Assembly: GCF_003990915.1 (NCBI RefSeq)
Contig: NZ_BHXQ01000004.1
Span: forward strand, 434,001 to 498,000
DNA length: 64,000 bases
DNA from: Chryseotalea sanaruensis
Lineage (GTDB): Bacteria > Bacteroidota > Bacteroidia > Cytophagales > Cyclobacteriaceae
Direction of reading: 5' to 3'
A model generated the notes under the pieces. It did not search any database. It was not told the origin of the DNA and was given only the letters and a program-made list of their open reading frames with translations. The position numbers were made by a program, and so were the translations under genes. Positions 53,658 to 60,669 of the stretch are shown here, one piece after another; within the stretch, counting starts at the first letter, position 1, and the number at the start of each line of letters is the position of its first letter.

Positions 53658-54173
53658 ATGAAAGCAATTAAAAAAGTAGTTCTAGCCCTGGCACTTCTTG
53701 TAAGCGTTAACACTTTTGCTCAAGACAGACCAATTCATGAGGTATACTCAATGATGATGGTGAACTTCGTAAAGTATGTTCAATGGCCTAATCAGGCAAG
53801 TGGAGGCGAGTTCGTAATAGGAGTCGTTGGTAACAACGAAATTTACACAACACTTAATACATGGCACGGTGGCAAAGAACGCAGTGGTAAGACTTACATA
53901 ATTAAGAAATTCAACTCAGCAGCAGACCTTACAGCGTGTGATGTAGTATACATCGACAGATCTAAAAGCAATGATTTTGAGGCGATCAGCAATAAAGTAA
54001 AGGGCAAAAACACCCTTATTATCACCGATAAGGCTGGTCTTGGTGAAAAAGGTAGCGCGATTAACTTCCGCACCATCGATAATAAATTGAAGTTCGAGTT
54101 AAATCAAAAGGCAGTTGAGGCTTCAAACCTAAAAGTGTCTAGTGCACTCTCTTCAATGGCAATAGTGATTTAA
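53658..54173 (+). CDS. YfiR/DUF4154-like periplasmic protein (member 2)
   Basis: A 171-residue exported protein. The ATG at 53658 begins a clean signal peptide (M-K-A-I-K-K-V-V-L-A-L-A-L-L-V-S-V); earlier in-frame starts lie at or before the expected transcription start. The mature protein opens with R-P-I-H-E-V-Y-S-M-M-M and has the Y-V-Q-W-P motif, V-V-Y-I-D-R-S-K-S and a final I-D-N-K-L-K-F-E-L-N-Q. It is close to member 3, which follows after a terminator. Likely a periplasmic regulator or binding protein; its partner may be the soluble PAS kinase downstream or a membrane protein elsewhere. Confidence 0.87.
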   Translation: MKAIKKVVLALALLVSVNTFAQDRPIHEVYSMMMVNFVKYVQWPNQASGGEFVIGVVGNNEIYTTLNTWHGGKERSGKTYIIKKFNSAADLTACDVVYIDRSKSNDFEAISNKVKGKNTLIITDKAGLGEKGSAINFRTIDNKLKFELNQKAVEASNLKVSSALSSMAIVI

Positions 54174-54191
54174 TGGGTTGTTTGGGAATTG

Positions 54192-54220
54192 GCCCCGGCT
54201 TTACGGCCGGGGCTTCTTCT
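54192..54220 (+). terminator. Terminator between YfiR members 2 and 3
   Basis: An eight-base GC stem (GCCCCGGC / GCCGGGGC) followed by TTCTTCTT, 19 bases after the stop of member 2. The T-run is interrupted by C, so read-through is possible. Confidence 0.75.
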
Positions 54221-54273
54221 TGTGGAATGAAAATTGTAGATTGCATTACCAATAATCTAAATCAAGGAGCCCC

Positions 54274-54783
54274 ATGAAAAAGTTAATTCTCTCAAGCATT
54301 ATGCTTTTCTCGCTTAGTCTGGCTTTCGGCCAGGACAAGCCCGTTCATGAAATACACTCAGCCATGTTGTACAACTTTATTAAGTATGTACAATGGCCCA
54401 ACGAAGCCGAAGGTGGCGAATTTGTTGTGGGCGTAATGGGTGATGAAGATGTATTTAACACCCTTAAACAGTGGTATGACGGCAAGCCGAAAGGCAGCAA
54501 GAAATACGTAATTAAGAAATTAACATCTGCCGAAGAAGCAGCAACCTGTGCTGTGGTTTACTTAGGCAGGGGCAAAAGCAATCAATTCGAAGCCATAAAA
54601 GGAAGCATTACAGGTAAGCCTGTGCTTACCATCACCAATGGTAACGGACTGGCACAAAAGGGAAGCTGCATAAATTTTAAAGTAATTGATGGAAAACTAA
54701 AGTTCGAGATGAATCAAGGAACTTTTGGTAGCAACAACCTCAAAGTGTCAAGCCAGTTGAGCAGTATGGCAATTCTCATCTAA
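54274..54783 (+). CDS. YfiR/DUF4154-like periplasmic protein (member 3)
   Basis: This 169-residue protein has signal peptide M-K-K-L-I-L-S-S-I-M-L-F-S-L-S-L-A-F-G-Q. It is very similar to member 2: H-E-I-H-S-A-M-L-Y-N-F-I-K-Y-V-Q-W-P near 27, V-V-Y-L-G-R-G-K-S near 93, and I-D-G-K-L-K-F-E-M-N-Q near the end. An AAGGAG just before the start codon is one of the few good Shine-Dalgarno-like sequences seen here. A PAS kinase gene follows 38 bases later, so member 3 and the kinase are likely one unit. Confidence 0.88.
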   Translation: MKKLILSSIMLFSLSLAFGQDKPVHEIHSAMLYNFIKYVQWPNEAEGGEFVVGVMGDEDVFNTLKQWYDGKPKGSKKYVIKKLTSAEEAATCAVVYLGRGKSNQFEAIKGSITGKPVLTITNGNGLAQKGSCINFKVIDGKLKFEMNQGTFGSNNLKVSSQLSSMAILI

Positions 54784-54821
54784 GTAAATTCCAGCAAGAA
54801 AGTTTTAAGAGGGGTTGGTTT

Positions 54822-55895
54822 ATGGAAAAGTTGGAAGTTCAAACAGATATGTTTCGTGAGTTAGTAGAAAACTCATGCGATATTACGGTGGTTACAGATA
54901 AGGATTTTAAAATCCGATATATCTCATCATCAGTAACAGATATTTTTGGTCAGGAGCCGATGGCTTTACTGGGCCGTCCGATCTTTGAATTTATTAATGA
55001 TAATAGCGCAGAGGAATGGAAAAATTCTGTTTCATCATTATCTGAGCACAAAACTATTGATATTAGTATCAGAATACCTGTTAATAAAGAACAGCGTTAC
55101 TTCTCGGCTCAATTTAATAACCTGGTCGATGACAGTCAGGTGAGAGGTATTATTGTAAAACTCCACGACATAACTGAAATTAAAAAGAGAGAACAGGCAC
55201 TGATAGATTCTAATCAGCATCTAGATCAGGTGTTTTATAAGACTACTCACGATCTGAAGGCTCCTTTGAGGTCAGTGTTAGGGCTCATCAGTTTGGCACA
55301 AAATACTTCGGATGACCTTCAACGCCTTGAATATATATCTCTGATTAAAAAAAGTTTATTAAAGCTTGATATTTACCTTGAAGAAATCAATGACTTCTTC
55401 AAAGGAGAAAGGCTTGAAATAAAGAGAGAAAAAATTGAATTGAAGCCTTTGATTTTAGAGGAAATTGACAATCTACGTGATTTCCATGAGACAGAGCGCA
55501 TAGCCATATCGTTGGATATTGATCAACAGGTTGATTTTTATTCAGATATATTTCGGGTAAAAACAATTATCACCAACCTTGTATCTAATGCGCTAAAGTA
55601 TGCTGACTTTTCTAAGGCAGCACCCAGCATAAGATTAGAGGTAGAGGTAAATGAACTTATGTGTATAATACGCATACAAGACAATGGTATTGGTATTGAG
55701 TCGCAATACCAATCAAAAATATTTGATCGGTTTTTCAGAGCCACGGGTCAATCCTATGGAAATGGAATCGGTTTGTTTATCGTAAAAGATACCGTTCAAC
55801 GACTTAATGGGTCGATTGATGTTTCTTCAATGAAAGATGTAGGTACTACCTTTGTAGTAGAAATACCGAATCAATCAAGTCGTACGATATTATAA
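54822..55895 (+). CDS. Soluble PAS-domain sensor histidine kinase
   Basis: This 357-residue protein has no transmembrane segment. A PAS domain (about 8-125, with I-T-V-V-T-D-K-D-F-K-I-R-Y-I-S) is followed by HisKA with His 143 in T-T-H-D-L-K-A-P-L and a HATPase domain (about 235-352) with N-L-V-S-N-A-L-K-Y, D-N-G-I-G-I and G-N-G-I-G-L-F-I-V. No response regulator is adjacent, so it is an orphan. It follows two YfiR-like genes; a periplasmic YfiR could not contact it directly without a membrane partner, so the link is by expression only. Confidence 0.9.
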   Translation: MEKLEVQTDMFRELVENSCDITVVTDKDFKIRYISSSVTDIFGQEPMALLGRPIFEFINDNSAEEWKNSVSSLSEHKTIDISIRIPVNKEQRYFSAQFNNLVDDSQVRGIIVKLHDITEIKKREQALIDSNQHLDQVFYKTTHDLKAPLRSVLGLISLAQNTSDDLQRLEYISLIKKSLLKLDIYLEEINDFFKGERLEIKREKIELKPLILEEIDNLRDFHETERIAISLDIDQQVDFYSDIFRVKTIITNLVSNALKYADFSKAAPSIRLEVEVNELMCIIRIQDNGIGIESQYQSKIFDRFFRATGQSYGNGIGLFIVKDTVQRLNGSIDVSSMKDVGTTFVVEIPNQSSRTIL

Positions 55896-55971
55896 GAAAT
55901 TACGCGCGGGGTCGTTGAGTTTTTGTTGAGAGGGTCTTTTCTCTTCGTACCCTGTGCGTAACACATGCAAG

Positions 55972-56002
55972 TCCTGTGCAGCAATAGCTGTACAGGATTT
56001 TT
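55972..56002 (+). terminator. Terminator after the PAS kinase
   Basis: An eleven-base stem TCCTGTGCAGC / GCTGTACAGGA (one G-T wobble) with AATA loop, followed by five T's. Confidence 0.88.
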
Positions 56003-56029
56003 GCTTTTGAGGTTACACACTTAGCTTTG
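56000..56029 (+). promoter_or_regulatory. Promoter of the metal-receptor gene, possibly leaderless transcript
   Basis: TTTG at 56000-56003, an 18-base spacer and TAGCTTTG at 56022-56029 fit the consensus. The ATG at 56035 lies only five bases past the box, so the mRNA would have almost no leader. The -33 box overlaps the T-run of the preceding terminator. Confidence 0.6.
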
Positions 56030-56034
56030 TTACA

Positions 56035-56826
56035 ATGTCAATTGTATACGACCAACTTCAACAGCCCGTAAATATTCAGGCACAAGCAAAGCGAATAGTT
56101 TCCTTAGTGCCCTCACAAACAGAGTTACTGTATGATTTAGGTCTTGATCAGGAAGTGGTGGGTATTACAAAGTTCTGCATTCACCCTGCAGAATGGAGAA
56201 CACGTAAAACCATTATAGGTGGAACCAAACAGTTTGATTTGGAGGCTATCCACAGTCTTAAACCCGACCTTATCATTGGCAATAAGGAAGAAAATTTTCA
56301 AGAGGGGATTGAAACACTGATGCGTGACTACCCGGTTTGGATCAGTGATATTTATAATCTAGAAGATGCTCTTAATATGATTGAGCAACTTGGTTTGCTT
56401 ACGCAAAAAAAGGAAAGAGCAGGTCAGTTGGTACAGCAAATCCAGCATCAGTTTTCCTCTATTAGCATATTCAATGGGCAACGGGTTTTGTACTTAATCT
56501 GGCGAAAGCCATGGATGGCAGCAGGCCAAAATACCTTTATTGATACTATGCTAACGATGAGCGGACTAATCAACTGTGTTGTAGATGAACGCTATCCCGA
56601 ATTATCGGCATCAGTTATTGAACAATTAAATCCGGATCTTGTTTTTCTTTCATCAGAGCCTTATCCATTTAAGGAAAAACATATGGCTGAGCTTCAACGT
56701 GTTTTACCTAACGCCAAAACTATATTAGTTGATGGAGAAATGTTCTCCTGGTATGGTAGTCGTTTGTTAAAATTCCCAGCCTACTTACACTCACTGAGTC
56801 ACTACCTGAATTCCAATGTCGTTTAG
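56035..56826 (+). CDS. Helical-backbone metal receptor (BtuF-like), no signal peptide
   Basis: This 263-residue protein of the BtuF/FhuD fold has I-V-S-L-V-P-S-Q-T-E-L-L-Y-D-L-G near residue 22, I-G-G-T-K-Q-F-D-L-E-A-I near 61, and P-D-L-I-I-G-N-K-E-E-N near 77. BtuF relatives bind cobalamin or iron chelates in the periplasm, but this one lacks a signal peptide, so it is probably cytoplasmic and may act in metal-cofactor handling. Its last residues N-V-V and the stop codon are encoded by the left end of a MITE-like repeat (56814-56943). Confidence 0.88.
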   Translation: MSIVYDQLQQPVNIQAQAKRIVSLVPSQTELLYDLGLDQEVVGITKFCIHPAEWRTRKTIIGGTKQFDLEAIHSLKPDLIIGNKEENFQEGIETLMRDYPVWISDIYNLEDALNMIEQLGLLTQKKERAGQLVQQIQHQFSSISIFNGQRVLYLIWRKPWMAAGQNTFIDTMLTMSGLINCVVDERYPELSASVIEQLNPDLVFLSSEPYPFKEKHMAELQRVLPNAKTILVDGEMFSWYGSRLLKFPAYLHSLSHYLNSNVV

Positions 56827-56943
56827 TTAAGCTTCCTTAGTCATCCTCTCCTTTGGAGAGGACTGGAGGTGAGCCTACCTGTACGTAGCCGCTTCGGCAA
56901 AGGCAGGGCCAATAAAAAGTCTTAACTTAACTAAACTACATTG
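56814..56943. repeat. MITE-like element, copy E, encoding the ends of two genes
   Basis: A 130-bp full-length copy with ends CAATGTCGTTTAGTTAAG and CTTAACTAAACTACATTG, inner hairpin CCTCTCC-TTT-GGAGAGG, GGAGGTGAGCCTACCTG and CGTAGCCGCTTCGGC. It overlaps the 3' ends of the BtuF-like gene and aroA. Each reads through the terminal repeat as N-V-V-stop. Confidence 0.92.
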
Positions 56944-58151
56944 ACCAGAATTCCTAAGCGCTTAACATCGTCCCAAAATTTTGGATATGATTTACGCGTA
57001 ACAGCCGGATCTTCAATTTCAACTTGCATTAACCCAGCCAATGGAGCAAAGGCCATTGCCATTCGGTGATCATGATAAGTATGTATACTTACTTTATCCG
57101 GTAATTTGATTGAGGGTACTAATCGCCAGGTATCACCTTCCTCAATCAGTTGTGCATTTATTTTAGCAAGCTCATTTTGTAATGCAGCTATACGGTCTGT
57201 TTCTTTAATGCGTAAACTCTCAAGTCCTTTAAAACTCCCTTCAATTCCTTTAGCTGCACATACTACTGCAATGGTCTGTGCCAAATCAGGGCAGTGCGTA
57301 AAATCCCAGGAGAAAAAGGGCATATGGTCTTTTTTGCGCAGGTGAAGTTTGCTCCCCCTTGGCTCGCACGCCACGCCCAGGTTCTCCATCATATCAACTA
57401 CAACACGATCACCCTGCAGAGAGCGCAGAGCCATATTAGGCAATATTAGGTTGGCTTCTTTACACAAAGCAGCAAAACCAAACCAATAGCTTGCAGCTGA
57501 CCAGTCGCCTTCTACTGTATGTTCATTTACAGATAAAACCTGCTTTTCAATTTGTATAAGACGGCCATCAAAATTTACTTTAGCACCAAAACCTTTCATG
57601 AGGCTCGCTGTCATATCTATGTATGGCTTGCTGCCGAGGTGTCCTGTTATTTCAATTGTTAATCCTTTTGGAAGACCAGGGGCAATCATCATCAAAGCTG
57701 AAATAAACTGGCTGCTTACATCACCCCTTACCTGAAGCGTATTTGTTTTTTGATCTTGAAAGCTTTTGATGCGAAGAGGAGGGTAGCCGTCTTTTTCAAG
57801 ATAGTCGATGTCGGCCCCTAACAAACGTAAGGAATCAACAAGTATACCAATGGGTCGCTCCTTCATTCGTGCAGTACCTGTAAGTGTTTTTGTCTTGCCA
57901 CTTATTGCAAAGTAAGCGGTAAGAAAACGCATTACAGTTCCTGCGTCCTCAACATTTATGATTTCATCGTTACATAAAACCATACGCTGCATTAATTGCG
58001 TATCGTTAGCGTCAGATAAGTTGTGAAGCTTACCAACATTCCCAGCCAGTGCATTAAGGACGAGTACGCGATTACTAATGCTTTTAGAGGAGGGCAGGTG
58101 CGTGACTTCACCTTGAATAGAATTTTTAGGAGACAGCGTGATGGAATTCAT
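56931..58151 (-). CDS. aroA: 3-phosphoshikimate 1-carboxyvinyltransferase (EPSP synthase)
   Basis: This 406-residue cytoplasmic enzyme of the shikimate pathway adds enolpyruvate from PEP to shikimate 3-phosphate. Visible motifs are S-K-S-I-S-N-R near residue 23, D-A-G-T-V-M-R-F-L-T-A near 72, D-V-S-S-Q-F-I-S-A near 146, and K-E-T-D-R-I-A near 320. The end shows H-D-H-R-M-A-M-A-F near 367. The final N-V-V and stop come from the MITE-like repeat. It is slightly shorter than typical (about 420-450) but all core motifs are present. aroB and aroF-CM lie upstream on the same strand. Confidence 0.95.
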   Translation of the reverse strand: MNSITLSPKNSIQGEVTHLPSSKSISNRVLVLNALAGNVGKLHNLSDANDTQLMQRMVLCNDEIINVEDAGTVMRFLTAYFAISGKTKTLTGTARMKERPIGILVDSLRLLGADIDYLEKDGYPPLRIKSFQDQKTNTLQVRGDVSSQFISALMMIAPGLPKGLTIEITGHLGSKPYIDMTASLMKGFGAKVNFDGRLIQIEKQVLSVNEHTVEGDWSAASYWFGFAALCKEANLILPNMALRSLQGDRVVVDMMENLGVACEPRGSKLHLRKKDHMPFFSWDFTHCPDLAQTIAVVCAAKGIEGSFKGLESLRIKETDRIAALQNELAKINAQLIEEGDTWRLVPSIKLPDKVSIHTYHDHRMAMAFAPLAGLMQVEIEDPAVTRKSYPKFWDDVKRLGILVNVV

Positions 58152-58226
58152 GTTGGCAAGTTAGAGAATACAAAGTTTTTTAGCGAGCAACGAAACTATT
58201 TGAGCTGTAATTGAGTTATAAACGGT

Positions 58227-58415
58227 ATGAGCGCAACAAAAAAAATAGCACTTGGATTAGGTGTAGCATCAGGCGCTCTTTTGGCGGCATGGTTATTAAC
58301 CGGTGACCGCAAAAAGAGAACAAAGGACTTTATTGTTAAGAAGGCATTTACCTTAAAAAATGACCTGAAGAGCAAGAAGAAATCTTTTGATGATTCTGAA
58401 GCACACTACGTTTAA
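58227..58415 (+). CDS. Small single-helix basic membrane protein
   Basis: This 62-residue protein has one transmembrane helix (about 8-25, A-L-G-L-G-V-A-S-G-A-L-L-A-A-W-L-L), then a very basic tail (D-R-K-K-R-T-K-D, D-L-K-S-K-K-K). It resembles YtxH-type small envelope proteins. It sits on the opposite strand between aroA and aroB, and its stop overlaps the aroB stop by 4 bases. No start signal is obvious. It could be a genuine conserved small protein; support is the open frame and composition. Confidence 0.6.
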   Translation: MSATKKIALGLGVASGALLAAWLLTGDRKKRTKDFIVKKAFTLKNDLKSKKKSFDDSEAHYV

Positions 58416-59449
58416 GAAGCCCCGTAAAATGTCAGAGCCCTTTTTACATCTTCTAAACTAACAGCATAATCCCATCCGGCCGTCCCGATGTTTTTCAACA
58501 GGACGCATAATATTTCATTGCCTTTATTTTTCTTATCCTGCAGCGTTAACGAGGCAATTTCTCCAATTTCATTTTCTTCAAAACTAAGTTTACTATAAAT
58601 GCTTTCTATGTAGAGCTGAACTGCTTTTAGCTCATCAAGACTTAATAAATTCCTTTGGTGTGCCAGGTAAGCTTCTGCCACCAGTCCTGCCGCAACAGCT
58701 TCTCCGTGCATTACTTTTCTACCCTCACCCAATAAGTAACTTTCTAAAGCATGCCCTATGGTATGACCGGCATTTAAAATTTTTCGGATACCTTTTTCTT
58801 TAGGGTCTTGCTCAATAATACTGTATTTGAATTCGGCTGAATGTTGAAGAAGTTTGTCCCAATTTTGTTGATCAAGTTTCTTGGAACTAATTTCTCTCCA
58901 CAGTTCAGGATCTGAAATCAGGGCGTGTTTAATCACCTCTGCAAAACCAGACCGCAGCTCAGTGGTACTTAATGTTTTTAAAAATGTGCTGCTTAACAGT
59001 GTAAGAACCGGTTGTTGAAACACACCGATATGATTTTTATAATGATTGAAATCGATTCCCAGCTTACCCCCAATGCTGGCATCTGCCTGGGCAAGTAGGG
59101 TGGTGGGTATTAAAACGAAATCAATTCCTCGTTTATAAGTGGCAGCGCAAAAGCCTCCCATGTCGCCAAGCACACCACCACCCACTACAATGAGTAAGGC
59201 ATGCCTGTCGGCCTGGGCATCAGTCAATTGCTGCCAGATGGATAAGCAGGTTTCTATGTTTTTATATTCTTCACCTGCCTTTGTTTCTAAAACGAGATGC
59301 GATGGTAATTCATCTTTTATTAAAGGATAGCAATGTTCTCTGGTATTATTGTCCGTTAACACAATTACCTGACTATACTTTTTGCTGGCAATGTATTGGG
59401 CGAGATCCAGGCCGGGATTTGTAGTAATACGAATATGTTCCGGAAGCAT
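58412..59449 (-). CDS. aroB: 3-dehydroquinate synthase
   Basis: This 345-residue cytoplasmic enzyme turns DAHP into 3-dehydroquinate with NAD and a divalent metal. The NAD loop is V-V-G-G-G-V-L-G-D-M-G-G-F near residue 88. P-T-T-L-L-A-Q-A-D-A-S-I-G-G-K-L-G-I-D near 115, R-S-G-F-A-E-V-I-K-H near 166, and metal ligand G-H-T-I-G-H-A-L-E near 232 are also clear. The start overlaps the upstream aroF-CM stop by one base (TGATG), indicating coupled translation. Length is typical. Confidence 0.96.
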   Translation of the reverse strand: MLPEHIRITTNPGLDLAQYIASKKYSQVIVLTDNNTREHCYPLIKDELPSHLVLETKAGEEYKNIETCLSIWQQLTDAQADRHALLIVVGGGVLGDMGGFCAATYKRGIDFVLIPTTLLAQADASIGGKLGIDFNHYKNHIGVFQQPVLTLLSSTFLKTLSTTELRSGFAEVIKHALISDPELWREISSKKLDQQNWDKLLQHSAEFKYSIIEQDPKEKGIRKILNAGHTIGHALESYLLGEGRKVMHGEAVAAGLVAEAYLAHQRNLLSLDELKAVQLYIESIYSKLSFEENEIGEIASLTLQDKKNKGNEILCVLLKNIGTAGWDYAVSLEDVKRALTFYGAS

Positions 59450-60540
59450 CAGCTTTTGGTTGGGGTTTCTTTATTAACTATTTCTGATTGTATACGAATG
59501 GATTCGTCATGTATGACTTTAAAAAGTTCTGCAATGAAGTCAATAGCGAGTTGCTGTCGGGTAGCCCATTCAGGTCGGGTTTGTATAATTTCCTGCCAGC
59601 GTTCAAGTTGAAAAACGGTAACATTATTCTCTTTTTTGTATTCACCAATTTGCTCAACTAGTTTCATACGTGTAGCCAGCGTATCAATCAATTCCTGATC
59701 AAGGTTATCAATTTTTTCGCGAAGCCCCTCCAACTTATTTACAAAAAGTACATTGTTTGATGAGGGGTTACTGACACGTAATTCCTCTAACAGCTTACCA
59801 AGACTAGCGGGTGTAACTTGTTGACGTGCGTCACTTAAAGCATTGTCAGGATCAGGATGAGTCTCAATCATTAAACCATCATAGCCTAAGTCCATTGCCT
59901 TTTGCGATACTTCTTGTATCAGGCTTCTTGTCCCGGCAATATGGCTAGGGTCGGCAATTAGGGGGAGATCGGGGAACTGACTTTTTAAGGATAGTGGTAT
60001 TTGCCAATAAGGCTGGTTCCTATAACGGGATTTCTGATAAGAAGAAAAGCCTCTGTGGATTGCGCCTACCTTTTCTACACCTGCTTTATAAATTCTCTCT
60101 ATCGCGCCAAGCCATAAGGCCAGTTCCGGGTTGATCGGGTTTTTGACAAGAACAGGTATTTTTACACCTCGCAAAGCATCTGCAATCTCCTGAACAGTAA
60201 AAGGATTTACAGTGGTACGCGCCCCTATCCATAAAAGATCTATTTCTGCTTTTAACGCCTGCTCTACATGATCTGCTGTTGCTACTTCAGTTGCAAAACG
60301 AATAGCGGTGGCCTTCTTCACTTCTGCTATCCACTGAAAAGCAACACTGCCATTGCCTTCAAAAGAATCCGGCCTGGTGCGAGGTTTCCAAACACCTGCC
60401 CGCATGGTTGTAATTCCCAGCGCCTGAACAGCCTTGGCAATAGTCAATAATTGCTCAGGGCTTTCTGCGCTGCATGGGCCTGCAACAATAAAGGGGTGTT
60501 TCGACTGACTAAAATCCGCTAACCAAGGCTTAATTTCCAT
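59449..60540 (-). CDS. DAHP synthase fused to chorismate mutase
   Basis: This 363-residue bifunctional protein carries the first step of the shikimate pathway and a later branch step. The DAHP synthase (type I-beta) half is at about 1-255: G-P-C-S-A-E-S near 20, R-A-G-V-W-K-P-R-T-R-P near 46, L-V-K-N-P-I-N-P near 136 and D-P-S-H-I-A-G-T-R near 196. A linker follows, then an AroQ-type chorismate mutase at about 275-355 (L-R-E-K-I-D-N-L-D-Q-E-L-I-D, with E-R-W-Q-E-I). In such fusions the mutase domain often gives feedback control by prephenate or aromatic products. Translationally coupled to aroB. Confidence 0.95.
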   Translation of the reverse strand: MEIKPWLADFSQSKHPFIVAGPCSAESPEQLLTIAKAVQALGITTMRAGVWKPRTRPDSFEGNGSVAFQWIAEVKKATAIRFATEVATADHVEQALKAEIDLLWIGARTTVNPFTVQEIADALRGVKIPVLVKNPINPELALWLGAIERIYKAGVEKVGAIHRGFSSYQKSRYRNQPYWQIPLSLKSQFPDLPLIADPSHIAGTRSLIQEVSQKAMDLGYDGLMIETHPDPDNALSDARQQVTPASLGKLLEELRVSNPSSNNVLFVNKLEGLREKIDNLDQELIDTLATRMKLVEQIGEYKKENNVTVFQLERWQEIIQTRPEWATRQQLAIDFIAELFKVIHDESIRIQSEIVNKETPTKS

Positions 60541-60643
60541 GTAAAATGCTCCCGCTAATATCGATTATAAAACAGCAGCAGCCAATGCTTGTTTAAGTTA
60601 GTAGCCCGGCCTGTTTTAGAAAGGCTAAATTACAATCAATACC

Positions 60644-60651
60644 TATATTTG
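60644..60651 (+). promoter_or_regulatory. Probable -7 box for the proline dehydrogenase gene
   Basis: TATATTTG matches TAnnTTTG exactly and lies 18 bases before the ATG at 60670. It argues against the longer in-frame start at 60589. The -33 element is not at normal spacing. Confidence 0.6.
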
Positions 60652-60669
60652 CGCACCTTTTCTGTTACT

